Assembly: GCA_013327885.1 (NCBI GenBank) | Contig: JABUMY010000006.1 | Span: 186,001 to 250,000, forward strand | Length of the DNA stretch: 64,000 nucleotides | Direction of reading: 5' to 3' | From: Flavisolibacter longurius | GTDB lineage: Bacteria > Bacteroidota > Bacteroidia > Chitinophagales > Chitinophagaceae | In this document: in pieces, positions 27,043 through 35,480 of the stretch | How positions within the stretch are numbered: the first letter of the stretch is position 1 | Layout: each line of letters begins with the position of its first letter | Made by a program: the position numbers and the translations under genes | The notes under the pieces: generated by a model | Told to the model about the DNA's origin: nothing | Database searches by the model: none | What the model saw: the letters and a program-made list of their open reading frames with translations, nothing else

Positions 27043-27813
27043 ATGGAAGAAACCAAAGAAGCTAGCCTGAAGCATTTTAAAGTTGAGATCATTGCGTTTA
27101 CCATTGAGGCCTGTTCGCTGATTGAAGAAGCAGGCGCCAACCGTATAGAACTGTGCGCAAATCCTGCTGAAGGTGGCACCACGCCTTCGTATGGCTTTAT
27201 CAAAAAGGCAAGAGAAGCCGTGAACATTTCGCTTTTCCCCATCATTCGACCAAGAGGCGGTGATTTCCTGTACACTGACGCCGAATACAGCGTAATGGAA
27301 GAAGACATCAGGCTTTGCCGGCAGGTGGGTTGTGATGGTGTGGTGATTGGCCTGTTACACAAAGACGGCAGCATTGATAAAAAACGAACGGCAAAACTGG
27401 TAGAAACGGCCTATCCCATGGAAGTCACCTTTCACCGTGCCTTTGATCATTGTCGCGACCCTTTTGAAGCCGTTGAGCAATTGGTAGAAATAGGCTGCCA
27501 GCGCATTCTTACCTCCGGGCAAAAACCGTTGGCAACCGAAGGTGCGGAACTTTTGGCCGACCTTATAAAAGCAGCCGATGGAAGGATCATCATCATGCCG
27601 GGAAGCGGTGTTCGTCCCGGTAATATTGCGGCGCTGGCGCAAAAAACAGGCGCTGAAGAATTTCATTCATCACTGCGAAAGATGGTGCCTACGGGAATGG
27701 ACTATCTTCAACCTTCTTTTGGTGATGCAATGGCAGATTATTCGCATGCTACAACAGATGCGGCGGCAATCCGCGAACTGATCGCAAACCTGAAGAGCAG
27801 TAGCAAAGCTTAG
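27043..27813 (+). CDS. cutC: CutC-family protein
   Basis: A 256-aa TIM-barrel protein of the CutC family, with FTIEACSLIEEAGANRIELCANPAEGGTTPSYG in pieces over residues 13-50, IIRPRGGDFLYTDAE, TFHRAFDHCRDP, RILTSGQKPLA and IMPGSGVRPGNI. The family was named for copper homeostasis in E. coli, but its enzymatic role is unsettled. Here it directly follows glycosylasparaginase with an 8-bp gap, so it is probably cotranscribed with glycan-degrading genes rather than with copper genes. Cytoplasmic. Confidence 0.92.
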   Translation: MEETKEASLKHFKVEIIAFTIEACSLIEEAGANRIELCANPAEGGTTPSYGFIKKAREAVNISLFPIIRPRGGDFLYTDAEYSVMEEDIRLCRQVGCDGVVIGLLHKDGSIDKKRTAKLVETAYPMEVTFHRAFDHCRDPFEAVEQLVEIGCQRILTSGQKPLATEGAELLADLIKAADGRIIIMPGSGVRPGNIAALAQKTGAEEFHSSLRKMVPTGMDYLQPSFGDAMADYSHATTDAAAIRELIANLKSSSKA

Positions 27814-27830
27814 CAAGTAGAGCAAAATTT

Positions 27831-27853
27831 GTCTGTCGTTACTCGTGACAGAC
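27831..27853. other. Small inverted repeat after cutC
   Basis: GTCTGTC (27831-27837) and GACAGAC (27847-27853) with a 9-nt spacer. No T-run follows, so it is at best a weak terminator or an RNA-processing hairpin. Confidence 0.35.
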
Positions 27854-27935
27854 TATTACCTGATCATCAACTACAAACCAATCCTGGCTGGCTTTATTAA
27901 CCGACGAATCATTTTTTGAAATAGAGAACTATCGT

Positions 27936-29261
27936 ATGCTAAAAACATTTCTTTTCGGAACAACCATGCTGGCTGTTCTTGCCGCACCGGGACAACAAAA
28001 AACAAGTCCGGATTCTATCCAGGAAAAAATGCAGTGGTTTGCCGATGCCAAGCTTGGGATTTTTGTACACTATGGTATTTACGCGGTAAAAGGTGTTGAC
28101 GAAAGCTGGAGTTTTTACAACAATAAGATCAGTCACCGAGACTACATGCAACAAATGAGCGGCTTTACCGCCCGGCAATACAATCCCGAAAAGATCACTG
28201 ACCTGATCAAAGAAAGCGGTGCCCGATATGCCGTGATCACTACCAAACACCACGACGGTGTGGCACTCTGGCCAACAAAACAGGACCATTACAGCGTGTT
28301 GAAAAACACACCGGCAAAGCGGGATCTTTTACAGCCTTTTTATGCAGCCCTTGAAAAACGCGGCGTCAAAAAAGGTGCTTATTTTTCCCTGATCGATTGG
28401 AGCCACAACGATTATCCCGCCCTTACCAAAGACAGCAACCGTTACAAGATTGCGGATGATCCAGGGCGGTGGCAGCGCTTCCAGCAATTTTTTCAATCGC
28501 AGATAGACGAAGTGGCCAGGGCTTACCAACCCGACCTTTGGTGGTTTGACGGCGATTGGGAACACCCTGCAGAAGCCTGGCAAAGCAGTACTGTGCGTAA
28601 GAAAATTCTTGACAAAAAACCGTCTGCCATCATCAACGGTCGCCTGCAGGGTTACGGTGATTACGACACACCGGAGCAAAACTTCCCGGTGACGCGGCCG
28701 GCCTTTCGCTGGTGGGAACTGTGCATGACCACCAACAACAACTGGGGTTACCAGCCACAGGATACAGCCTGGAAAACGCCGTACGAAGTGATCACCATTT
28801 TTGCCGACGTGGTGAGCAACGGTGGCAATATGCTGCTCAACATCTCACCCAAAGAAGACGGCACCTTGCCACCGCAACAGGTGACCATTTTAAAAGAACT
28901 GGGGCAGTGGAACAAAAAGCATGAAACCGCCATTTTCAATACGGTGGCCGGGTTGCCGCAAGGACATTTTTACGGACCAAGTACCTATTCAAAAGACTCT
29001 ACCAGGCTTTATCTTTTTCTTCCGGGAAAAACAAGCGGGCAGGTGGTGCTGAAAGGTTTGCAGAATGACATTAAAAAGATCAGCGTGGTAGGAAAACAAA
29101 ATAACTTATCGCACAAAGTGGTGGGTAAGATTTCCTGGAGCAAGGTGCCGGGTTTGGTATATATTCCGGTTCCAGCAGCGGTTCAGGACGAATATATCAC
29201 AGTGCTGGCAGTTGAACTGGATGGACCGATCCGGTTGTATAGCGGGAAAGGCGGATTGTAA
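27936..29261 (+). CDS. GH29 alpha-L-fucosidase
   Basis: A 441-aa exported glycoside hydrolase (signal peptide about 1-19) that removes terminal alpha-L-fucose. The GH29 core has WFADAKLGIFVHYGIYA, YAVITTKHHDGVALW and the nucleophile region DLWWFDGDWE with D205; GGNMLLNISPKEDGTLPP closes the barrel. A short C-terminal beta domain follows. Linkage specificity cannot be read. It follows cutC by 122 bp and precedes the GH18 gene by 75 bp in the same direction. Confidence 0.93.
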   Translation: MLKTFLFGTTMLAVLAAPGQQKTSPDSIQEKMQWFADAKLGIFVHYGIYAVKGVDESWSFYNNKISHRDYMQQMSGFTARQYNPEKITDLIKESGARYAVITTKHHDGVALWPTKQDHYSVLKNTPAKRDLLQPFYAALEKRGVKKGAYFSLIDWSHNDYPALTKDSNRYKIADDPGRWQRFQQFFQSQIDEVARAYQPDLWWFDGDWEHPAEAWQSSTVRKKILDKKPSAIINGRLQGYGDYDTPEQNFPVTRPAFRWWELCMTTNNNWGYQPQDTAWKTPYEVITIFADVVSNGGNMLLNISPKEDGTLPPQQVTILKELGQWNKKHETAIFNTVAGLPQGHFYGPSTYSKDSTRLYLFLPGKTSGQVVLKGLQNDIKKISVVGKQNNLSHKVVGKISWSKVPGLVYIPVPAAVQDEYITVLAVELDGPIRLYSGKGGL

Positions 29262-29336
29262 ATTCTTTGCTGCTTTATAAAAACGAAAAAAGACAGCTGT
29301 TTCAAAACATATTTTTATAAATTAAACGACGATTGC

Positions 29337-30458
29337 ATGCTATACTTAAAATTCTTCACCGGTAAAAAGCTTAGCGCCATTTTTTCGTTGGCCTTTTTTC
29401 TTTTTGCCAGCCATTTGCTTTTTGCACAGGAAAAACAAAAAGCTGTTTTGTCCTATTATTCAGGAAGCCCAGAACGGCTTGACAGTTTTGATGCAAAGCA
29501 AATGACGCATATTGTTTATTGCTTTGGTCACCTGGATGGCGCAAGGCTGAAAATACATTCGGCCAAGGACACGCTGACCATAAAAAATATGGTGGCGATG
29601 AAGGCAAGAAATCCGGAATTGAAAGTTTTGCTTTCGCTGGGTGGATGGGGTGGCTGCGCACCTTGCTCGGATGTTTTTGCTACAGCAAAAGGCCGCGAAG
29701 AATTTGCTTTATCGGTAAAAGAGCTGAACACCTATTTCAAAGCCGATGGCATTGACCTTGACTGGGAATACCCGGCGGTACCCGGCTATCCCGGCCACAA
29801 GTACACACCCGAAGACAAGCCAGCATTTACAGAATTGGTAAAAACGCTTCGCAAAACCTTAGGCAAAAACCAGGTGATCACCTTTGCAGCAGGCGGCTTT
29901 CAGCGCTTTCTCGACGAAGCTGTGGATTGGAAAGAAGTGATGCCGCAGATCGATTATGTAAACCTGATGTCGTATGATCTTATCAGCGGCTTTTCCAAAT
30001 CAACCGGTCACCACACAGCACTCTACTCCAATCCAAATCAAAAAGAATCGACGCATAACGCGGTGCAGGAATTGATCAGGCGGGGTGTTGATCCCAGGCA
30101 GATCATCATTGGGGCTGCGTTTTATGCCCGCATCTGGGAAGGTGTGCCGGCGGAAAACAACGGGCTTTACCAAGCGGGTACATTTAAGCAATCAGTGGCT
30201 TACCGCCATTTTCCTGTTAATCTATCAAAAGAGGCGGGCTATAAGTTTTATTGGGATGATGTAACAAAAGCAAGTTATGCTTACCATCCCGAAAAAAAGC
30301 TCTTTGCCACGTTTGATGACAAGCGTTCCATGAAACTAAAAACCGAATATGTTATGGCCAACAACCTTGGTGGCATCATGTTCTGGGAAATGGGTTCCGA
30401 TACCTATACCGATGGTTTGCTGCATACCATCAACCAAACCTTACAAAAAAAGAAGTAA
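29337..30458 (+). CDS. GH18 chitinase-type glycoside hydrolase
   Basis: A 373-aa exported protein (signal peptide to about residue 31, FAQE). The catalytic motif DGIDLDWE spans residues 137-144, with D140, D142 and acid/base E144. KVLLSLGGWGG, NLMSYDL and GGIMFWEMGSDT are the other conserved strands. The motif pattern resembles chitinases more than the EndoF/EndoH endoglycosidases, but its neighbours (glycosylasparaginase, fucosidase) make glycoprotein GlcNAc also a plausible target. Single catalytic domain, no carbohydrate-binding module seen. Confidence 0.92.
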   Translation: MLYLKFFTGKKLSAIFSLAFFLFASHLLFAQEKQKAVLSYYSGSPERLDSFDAKQMTHIVYCFGHLDGARLKIHSAKDTLTIKNMVAMKARNPELKVLLSLGGWGGCAPCSDVFATAKGREEFALSVKELNTYFKADGIDLDWEYPAVPGYPGHKYTPEDKPAFTELVKTLRKTLGKNQVITFAAGGFQRFLDEAVDWKEVMPQIDYVNLMSYDLISGFSKSTGHHTALYSNPNQKESTHNAVQELIRRGVDPRQIIIGAAFYARIWEGVPAENNGLYQAGTFKQSVAYRHFPVNLSKEAGYKFYWDDVTKASYAYHPEKKLFATFDDKRSMKLKTEYVMANNLGGIMFWEMGSDTYTDGLLHTINQTLQKKK

Positions 30459-30523
30459 GAGGCTAAATGGCAAACGGCAAAAAATTCAGGTTAGGTGCAA
30501 CGAAACTCTACAACCGCCGGTTG

Positions 30524-30844
30524 CTATTTTCTTACCAAAAATTCTTCTATAGCGCTGTTGCCCAAAAAGGCAATTTTAGGATCGTCACACATCCACTCCA
30601 TGGTGAGCTTGCCATTGCGGATCAGGCCAACAAGGTAGGAATTCTGGCAATCGGCTGCCGTGGTTTTTTCAATGCTGTACAGGGCCCGGCCGTATTTCTT
30701 TTTAGCCCGCTCGGCAGCATCGGCAGGGACGTAGGATTTGTGTACGGGAAGTCCATAGGCCGTTGTGCCTAAACTGTCTTTTGTTTGGGCAGAAGACGCA
30801 AAAGAGGCGGCGGCAAGTATTAAAACGAGGGCTTGTTTTTTCAT
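30524..30844 (-). CDS. Small exported protein of unknown function
   Basis: A 106-aa protein with a clear signal peptide (MKKQALVLILAAASFASSAQ). The mature part is short, mixed charged, with two cysteines (ADCQNS and EWMCDD) that could form a disulfide. I do not recognise a family. It converges on the GH18 gene with a 65-bp gap. Confidence 0.65.
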   Translation of the reverse strand: MKKQALVLILAAASFASSAQTKDSLGTTAYGLPVHKSYVPADAAERAKKKYGRALYSIEKTTAADCQNSYLVGLIRNGKLTMEWMCDDPKIAFLGNSAIEEFLVRK

Positions 30845-31072
30845 GGTGCTTTATTCAACGCTTACAAGTATAGGGTGTTTAAGGCGCCGTCAAGATACGG
30901 CATTTGCTGAAACCGGCTTGCCTGCGAAGACCTTGCCGAAAATTGCGCAGGCCAGAAAAATGAAACACAAATCCAAATTTCGTCGCCCTGAAGTACATGA
31001 ATACGTGTTTTCAATTTCTTCATACCAATAGGTTGCATTTCCAAACGGCAAATTTCCCTTATGGTAACTGTA

Positions 31073-31108
31073 AAAAACGAGCACTTATCCTCCGATAAGT
31101 GCTCGTTT
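31073..31108 (-). terminator. Terminator of the alcohol dehydrogenase gene
   Basis: A perfect 15-bp stem (31075-31089 with 31094-31108) and 4-nt loop CTCC. On the minus strand it is followed by a T-run. It lies 20 bp past the stop codon. Confidence 0.9.
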
Positions 31109-31127
31109 GCTTTTTCTGTTTCTTTTC

Positions 31128-32171
31128 TCACAAGGTGGCCATGTCAATCACAAAACGATACCGCACATCACCTTTCAACATCCTTTCGTACGCTTCGTTA
31201 ATGTCTTTTATAGCAATCACCTCCACATCCGAAACAATGTTGTGCTCTGCACAATAATCCAGCATTTCCTGGGTTTCTGGCAGTCCACCAATAAGGGAGC
31301 CGCCAATGCTGCGACGATTGCCGATAAGGTTAAAGCCCAAAATTTGGGTAGGCGTTGGCGGTACCCCCACACAGATCATGACACCATTTGTCCCCAGCAT
31401 GTTCAGGTACATGTTGTAATCATGTGGAGCCGAAACGGTATCCACGATAAAGTCAAAATAATTTGTCAACCCCTTTAATTGTTCACGGTCTTTTGTCAAC
31501 GCAAACCGGTGTGCGCCCAAACGGCGGGCATCGGCTTCCTTGCTGGGTGAGGTACTCAGCATCGTTACTTCGGCACCAAACGAAGCGGCAAATTTTACTG
31601 CCATGTGCCCAAGTCCGCCCAGGCCAAGAATGCCCACTTTATGCCCTTTGCCAACCTTCCAATGGCGCAGGGGCGAGTAGGTAGTAATACCGGCGCAAAG
31701 AAGGGGTGCAACACCTTCCAGCGGCAGCCGATCGGAGATCAGCAACACAAAACTTTCATCGGTCACAATCACATTGGAATAACCGCCCAGGGTATTGGTA
31801 CCATCCACGCGGTCGCGACCATTGTAGGTGAAGGTGGCGCCGTCTTCACAATATTGTTCCAATCCTTGCTTGCAATTTTTGCACTCGCGGCAGGAATCCA
31901 CAAGGCAGCCCACGCCGGCCAGGTCACCCACTTTGAATTTGGTCACCCCATCACCAACGGCGCTTACTTTTCCTACAATTTCATGTCCGGGCACACAGGG
32001 ATAAGCACTTGGCCCCCATTCGCTACGAACGGTATGCAAGTCGGAGTGACAAACACCGCAATATAAAATTTCAATCTGCACGTCATTCGGTCGCAGGTCC
32101 CTGCGGCTAAACTGATAAGGACTCAATGGCTCTGTTGCACTGTGTGCGGCATATCCTTTGGCTGGTATCAT
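31128..32171 (-). CDS. Zinc-dependent NAD(P) alcohol dehydrogenase (cinnamyl-alcohol type, YahK-like)
   Basis: About 347 aa of the MDR superfamily. It oxidises or reduces aldehyde/alcohol pairs. Catalytic zinc ligands fall in YCGVCHSD and GHE (H63); the structural zinc uses C94, C97, C100 and C108. The nucleotide site is GILGLGGLGHMAVKFA. The ATG at 32171 is chosen: the alternative GTG at 32186 sits inside the promoter -7 element. An aldehyde-detoxifying or fermentation role is typical; the physiological substrate is unknown. Confidence 0.93.
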   Translation of the reverse strand: MIPAKGYAAHSATEPLSPYQFSRRDLRPNDVQIEILYCGVCHSDLHTVRSEWGPSAYPCVPGHEIVGKVSAVGDGVTKFKVGDLAGVGCLVDSCRECKNCKQGLEQYCEDGATFTYNGRDRVDGTNTLGGYSNVIVTDESFVLLISDRLPLEGVAPLLCAGITTYSPLRHWKVGKGHKVGILGLGGLGHMAVKFAASFGAEVTMLSTSPSKEADARRLGAHRFALTKDREQLKGLTNYFDFIVDTVSAPHDYNMYLNMLGTNGVMICVGVPPTPTQILGFNLIGNRRSIGGSLIGGLPETQEMLDYCAEHNIVSDVEVIAIKDINEAYERMLKGDVRYRFVIDMATL

Positions 32172-32185
32172 ATGGTTAATTTTCA

Positions 32186-32193
32186 CAAAAATA
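32186..32193 (-). promoter_or_regulatory. Promoter -7 element (TATTTTTG) of the alcohol dehydrogenase
   Basis: An exact TAnnTTTG match on the minus strand, 15 bp upstream of the chosen ATG. It rules out the overlapping GTG as a start and implies a very short leader. Confidence 0.55.
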
Positions 32194-32382
32194 GAGGGAG
32201 AACATGTAGGGGGCCATTCGGCAGCGCCAAATCAGTTACAGATATACAACTCGGCGAACAGATCCATAAACACGGGTCGCACCGCTACACAGAACGACAA
32301 AAACCGTTTTTTCGCCGATTTCCTTTCGCTAATTATTACAAAATGATATTTTTATGTTTTGATCTCCTGGTAAAACCAATCC

Positions 32383-34383
32383 ATGCCAAAGCCGTTAAGC
32401 TGCATTATACTTTTACTGCTCTTTTTTTCATTGGCTTCCTGCAAGCAGGCTACGCGTACTGAACAGGAAGAAATCACTTACTGGGGGCCCCGGTTTACGG
32501 ACTCTGCCCACCGGATGTTATACGCAGAAGAAGACAGTACCAATGCTTTTCGCTTTTACGATTCCTGCTTGCAGGAAGCCGCCACAAAAGATCTTTACCC
32601 TTATTCCACCCGCTTTGGCCTTATCGCCAACTACTACTACTTTTTTACGCTGGATAATGCCGCTACGGCCAAATACATCGACTCTGCTCTTGCATTATTC
32701 AATACCCCCGAACTTCGGGACCGGTACCCGCGAACTTATGTTGGCTTCCTTGTTTATGGCGGCAACATTGCTTACCGCATTCACGAATACCGGAAAGCGA
32801 ACGAGTTTTATTTCAAGGCCAAAAAACAGGCCGATGCTTTCCTTGAGCCCTGCGACCGGAAGGCCTATCACTACAGCATTGCCATGGTGCTATACCGGCA
32901 GCAGAACTACAGGCAGTCGATGCAGTTTTTCAAGCAGGCCTTTGACCTGCAGGCTACCTGTATACCCCAAACACGAGGAAATATTTTACAGCAGCAGGAG
33001 ATCCTAAGCAACATTGGCCTTTGCCATGCCGAGTTAAAGAAATACGACAGCGCATTGATCTATTTTGACAAAGCGCTGACCCTCGCCAACAGCCACAAAG
33101 ACATGCTTGGGGACGTTGCGATGAACGAGATACACGGTGTTATTTATGGACACAAAGGACAAGTTGCCCTTTCCAAGGGACAATTGCATGAGGCCGAATC
33201 ATTGACACAGAAAAGCATTGAACTGAATGATGGAGTTGCACATGCGCAGGATCATGCCAACCAAATGAAATTGCAGCTTGCGGAAATTTGGGGCCGGCAG
33301 GGAATGGCGGCAGAGATGGCAGGAATTCTCAACATCCTGGCACCCACCATTGCGGGCTTTGAAACAAAGCAACAGTTAAAGTGGCTGCGTTGCAAAGGGA
33401 CCTCTTTTGTACTGGCAAAAAACTCGGATTCAGCACTCCATTTTTACCAGCAGTTTTACCGCTTGCAGGATTCAATTGCGGTAGAGCAAAAAGAGTTAAT
33501 GGATGCGGATGTTGCCCGGCAGATTGCAGAGAAAGAGCAGGAACTGCAGATCAACCGGCTTCAAAATGAAAAGCAGGTGACGCTGGTTTCCCTTATTGTT
33601 ACGATCATTTTTTCGGGCATGGCCGTTTCTATTCTTTACCTGATTTACCAAAACTACCGCCGCAGCAAAAAAAGCCTGGCGGTTTCGCTTGCGCTGAACG
33701 AAGAGATCCGGAAACAAAAAGCAGCCCGGGAAGCCGAAGCCAAAAAACAGCACAAGCTGATCACCGAAGCCGTGATACAGGCGCAGGAAGCCGAACGGTC
33801 GCTGATTGGTCTTGAGCTGCACGATAACATTAACCAGGTGCTGACCACCGTTAAGCTGCATAACGAAATGATGCTCGAGGGCATAGGCGACCCAAAGGTC
33901 ATTTTGCCACGTACGTTACACTACCTGCAGAACTGCATCAATGAAATAAGAGGCTTGTCAAAACGTCTGTCGGCACCAACGCTTGGCAAGATCAGCCTTG
34001 ATGAGTCGGTAAAAGATCTTATTGATTCCATCAACCTAACCAGCAAAGTAAAGATCACCCAACAGGTAAAAGGAATGGAAAATGGAGGTTTAAGCAAGGA
34101 CCTTCACATTGGCATTTACCGCATCCTGCAGGAGCAGTTGAACAATGTGCTGAAGCATTCGGAAGCGACCGAAGTAAACATTGACCTGGAACAATGCAAA
34201 AACAATATACGGTTGTGCATAACCGATAACGGCAAAGGGTTCTCCGTAAACACCAGCAAAAACGGCATTGGCCTGATGAACATGCGGACAAGAGCCGAAA
34301 ACCTGAGCGGAACCCTGGTGGTGAAAAGCAAGCCTGGACAGGGCTGCAGGGTAGAAGTCATGGTGCCGCTTTCCGCTTCCTGA
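32383..34383 (+). CDS. TPR-containing sensor histidine kinase with lipoprotein signal
   Basis: A 666-aa kinase. The N-terminus is a lipobox (SLASC-K), then a periplasmic TPR region (about 60-360; for example SALIYFDKALTLANSHK), a coiled helix and one membrane segment at about 400-422 (LVSLIVTIIFSGMAVSILYLIY). The cytoplasmic part has a HisKA_3 dimerisation domain with the phospho-acceptor H480 in ELHDNINQ and a HATPase_c domain (ITDNGKGF, NGIGLMNMRTRAENLSG). No response regulator gene is adjacent. The lipid anchor plus an internal membrane segment would tether the sensor at both ends. Confidence 0.9.
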   Translation: MPKPLSCIILLLLFFSLASCKQATRTEQEEITYWGPRFTDSAHRMLYAEEDSTNAFRFYDSCLQEAATKDLYPYSTRFGLIANYYYFFTLDNAATAKYIDSALALFNTPELRDRYPRTYVGFLVYGGNIAYRIHEYRKANEFYFKAKKQADAFLEPCDRKAYHYSIAMVLYRQQNYRQSMQFFKQAFDLQATCIPQTRGNILQQQEILSNIGLCHAELKKYDSALIYFDKALTLANSHKDMLGDVAMNEIHGVIYGHKGQVALSKGQLHEAESLTQKSIELNDGVAHAQDHANQMKLQLAEIWGRQGMAAEMAGILNILAPTIAGFETKQQLKWLRCKGTSFVLAKNSDSALHFYQQFYRLQDSIAVEQKELMDADVARQIAEKEQELQINRLQNEKQVTLVSLIVTIIFSGMAVSILYLIYQNYRRSKKSLAVSLALNEEIRKQKAAREAEAKKQHKLITEAVIQAQEAERSLIGLELHDNINQVLTTVKLHNEMMLEGIGDPKVILPRTLHYLQNCINEIRGLSKRLSAPTLGKISLDESVKDLIDSINLTSKVKITQQVKGMENGGLSKDLHIGIYRILQEQLNNVLKHSEATEVNIDLEQCKNNIRLCITDNGKGFSVNTSKNGIGLMNMRTRAENLSGTLVVKSKPGQGCRVEVMVPLSAS

Positions 34384-34512
34384 TACAACCATCAATTCTT
34401 CCACAAAGAAAATTTCTTCAATTAACTATTCGTTGCAAGTTCATCAAAGTGTACACGGTGCTGCGCCTTGCTGTTCTGTATAAATGTATTTGTTAGAATT
34501 TGAATGAAACGG

Positions 34513-34755
34513 CTAATGAGAGGACTGCGGTTTGTTCAGCTCAAATGAAAAATCATTTGCTTTTTCCGGGTCTTCTTCAGTTGCAGGCATAGGCTCCTGC
34601 GGTGGTAGCACAGCCTTTTTCTTTTTTGACCGCGAAACCAACAGGTAAACCGTTACGGGAAAAGCCGTTATTGCGAGGTAAAAAAAGATCGGATCCTCCA
34701 ATTGAAAGTTCAGGGCAAGAACACCCATAACGTAAAGGATAAGCAAGGCACGCAT
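34513..34755 (-). CDS. Small membrane protein of unknown function
   Basis: About 80 aa from the ATG at 34755. Two hydrophobic segments (MRALLILYVMGVLALNF and FFYLAITAFPVTVYLLV) are followed by a basic stretch SRSKKKK and an acidic/Pro tail. Probably an inner-membrane hairpin protein with the tail inside. No recognisable family. It may be the last gene of the minus-strand unit 38072-34513, separated by 197 bp from the preceding gene. Confidence 0.55.
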   Translation of the reverse strand: MRALLILYVMGVLALNFQLEDPIFFYLAITAFPVTVYLLVSRSKKKKAVLPPQEPMPATEEDPEKANDFSFELNKPQSSH

Positions 34756-34952
34756 CAAAACGGTTTAGTGCCAGAAAGTTAAGCAAAATCCTGCGACGGT
34801 GCGAAGGATGCCTTTCTATTTTCGGTGAAAGCGACCAAACAAAGGGCTATCCACTGCATTCATCTTCCATTCTAGTGTGCAACAATGGAGCTGTTAAAAG
34901 CAAAGGTTACTTCTGAGCTAAAAAGTTTAAAGCAAATTGCTACAGCATTTAC

Positions 34953-35468
34953 TTACTTACTTTCATTCACGACCGGCTTTCGCATTTCTGTTGCAAGCAT
35001 TGTCAGCATTTGCTGGATACGGAGATCGATCTCGTTCAGCAAAACCTCCAACTCAATAGCGGCTTTGCCAGTTTCTTCCAACGCTTCGATCATGTCCTTT
35101 GCATCGGTTCTTTTTTCTTTCCACCCACGCCGCCTTTCGGTAACAAACACGCTGTCTACCGTGTACGCATAACCGTTGGGAATAGGCTGCAGGTCAAGTG
35201 TGAAATGCAGCTTTTTGTGAATGGCATACGGTGCATTCAACCGAACGGTTGTTAGTGCTTCTAGGCCTTGGTCTTTTGTAGCGAGGGAAACCGTATCAGC
35301 CAGTTTGCCGGCAATTTTGGGAAACGCTTCCTGCAAGCGACCGATTACATCCGCATTCGTAGTCGCAAGGGCTACTTCTCCCTTATAAATAATTTTTTCA
35401 TCATCATGATGCACCGTCTGCCCAAAAAAATACAGGGGAAAAAGCAGTAAAAAGATCAATTGTTTCAT
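34953..35468 (-). CDS. Exported protein, possibly DUF4468-like
   Basis: A 171-aa protein with a signal peptide (MKQLIFLLLFPLYFFGQ). The body has alternating strands (KKLHFTLDLQPIPNGYAYTVDSVFVTERR) followed by a C-terminal helical region rich in Glu and Leu. The strand pattern with YTVDSVFV recalls DUF4468 domains (TBP-like fold, Bacteroidota), but the match is weak. It starts 12 bp downstream of the kinase-like/Omp85 gene and is probably cotranscribed with it. Confidence 0.6.
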   Translation of the reverse strand: MKQLIFLLLFPLYFFGQTVHHDDEKIIYKGEVALATTNADVIGRLQEAFPKIAGKLADTVSLATKDQGLEALTTVRLNAPYAIHKKLHFTLDLQPIPNGYAYTVDSVFVTERRRGWKEKRTDAKDMIEALEETGKAAIELEVLLNEIDLRIQQMLTMLATEMRKPVVNESK

Positions 35469-35480
35469 GCCAAATCAATT

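Noticed and set aside
30862-31131. 89-codon minus-strand frame spanning the alcohol dehydrogenase terminator
   Set aside because: It would read through a strong terminator hairpin and has no domain features.
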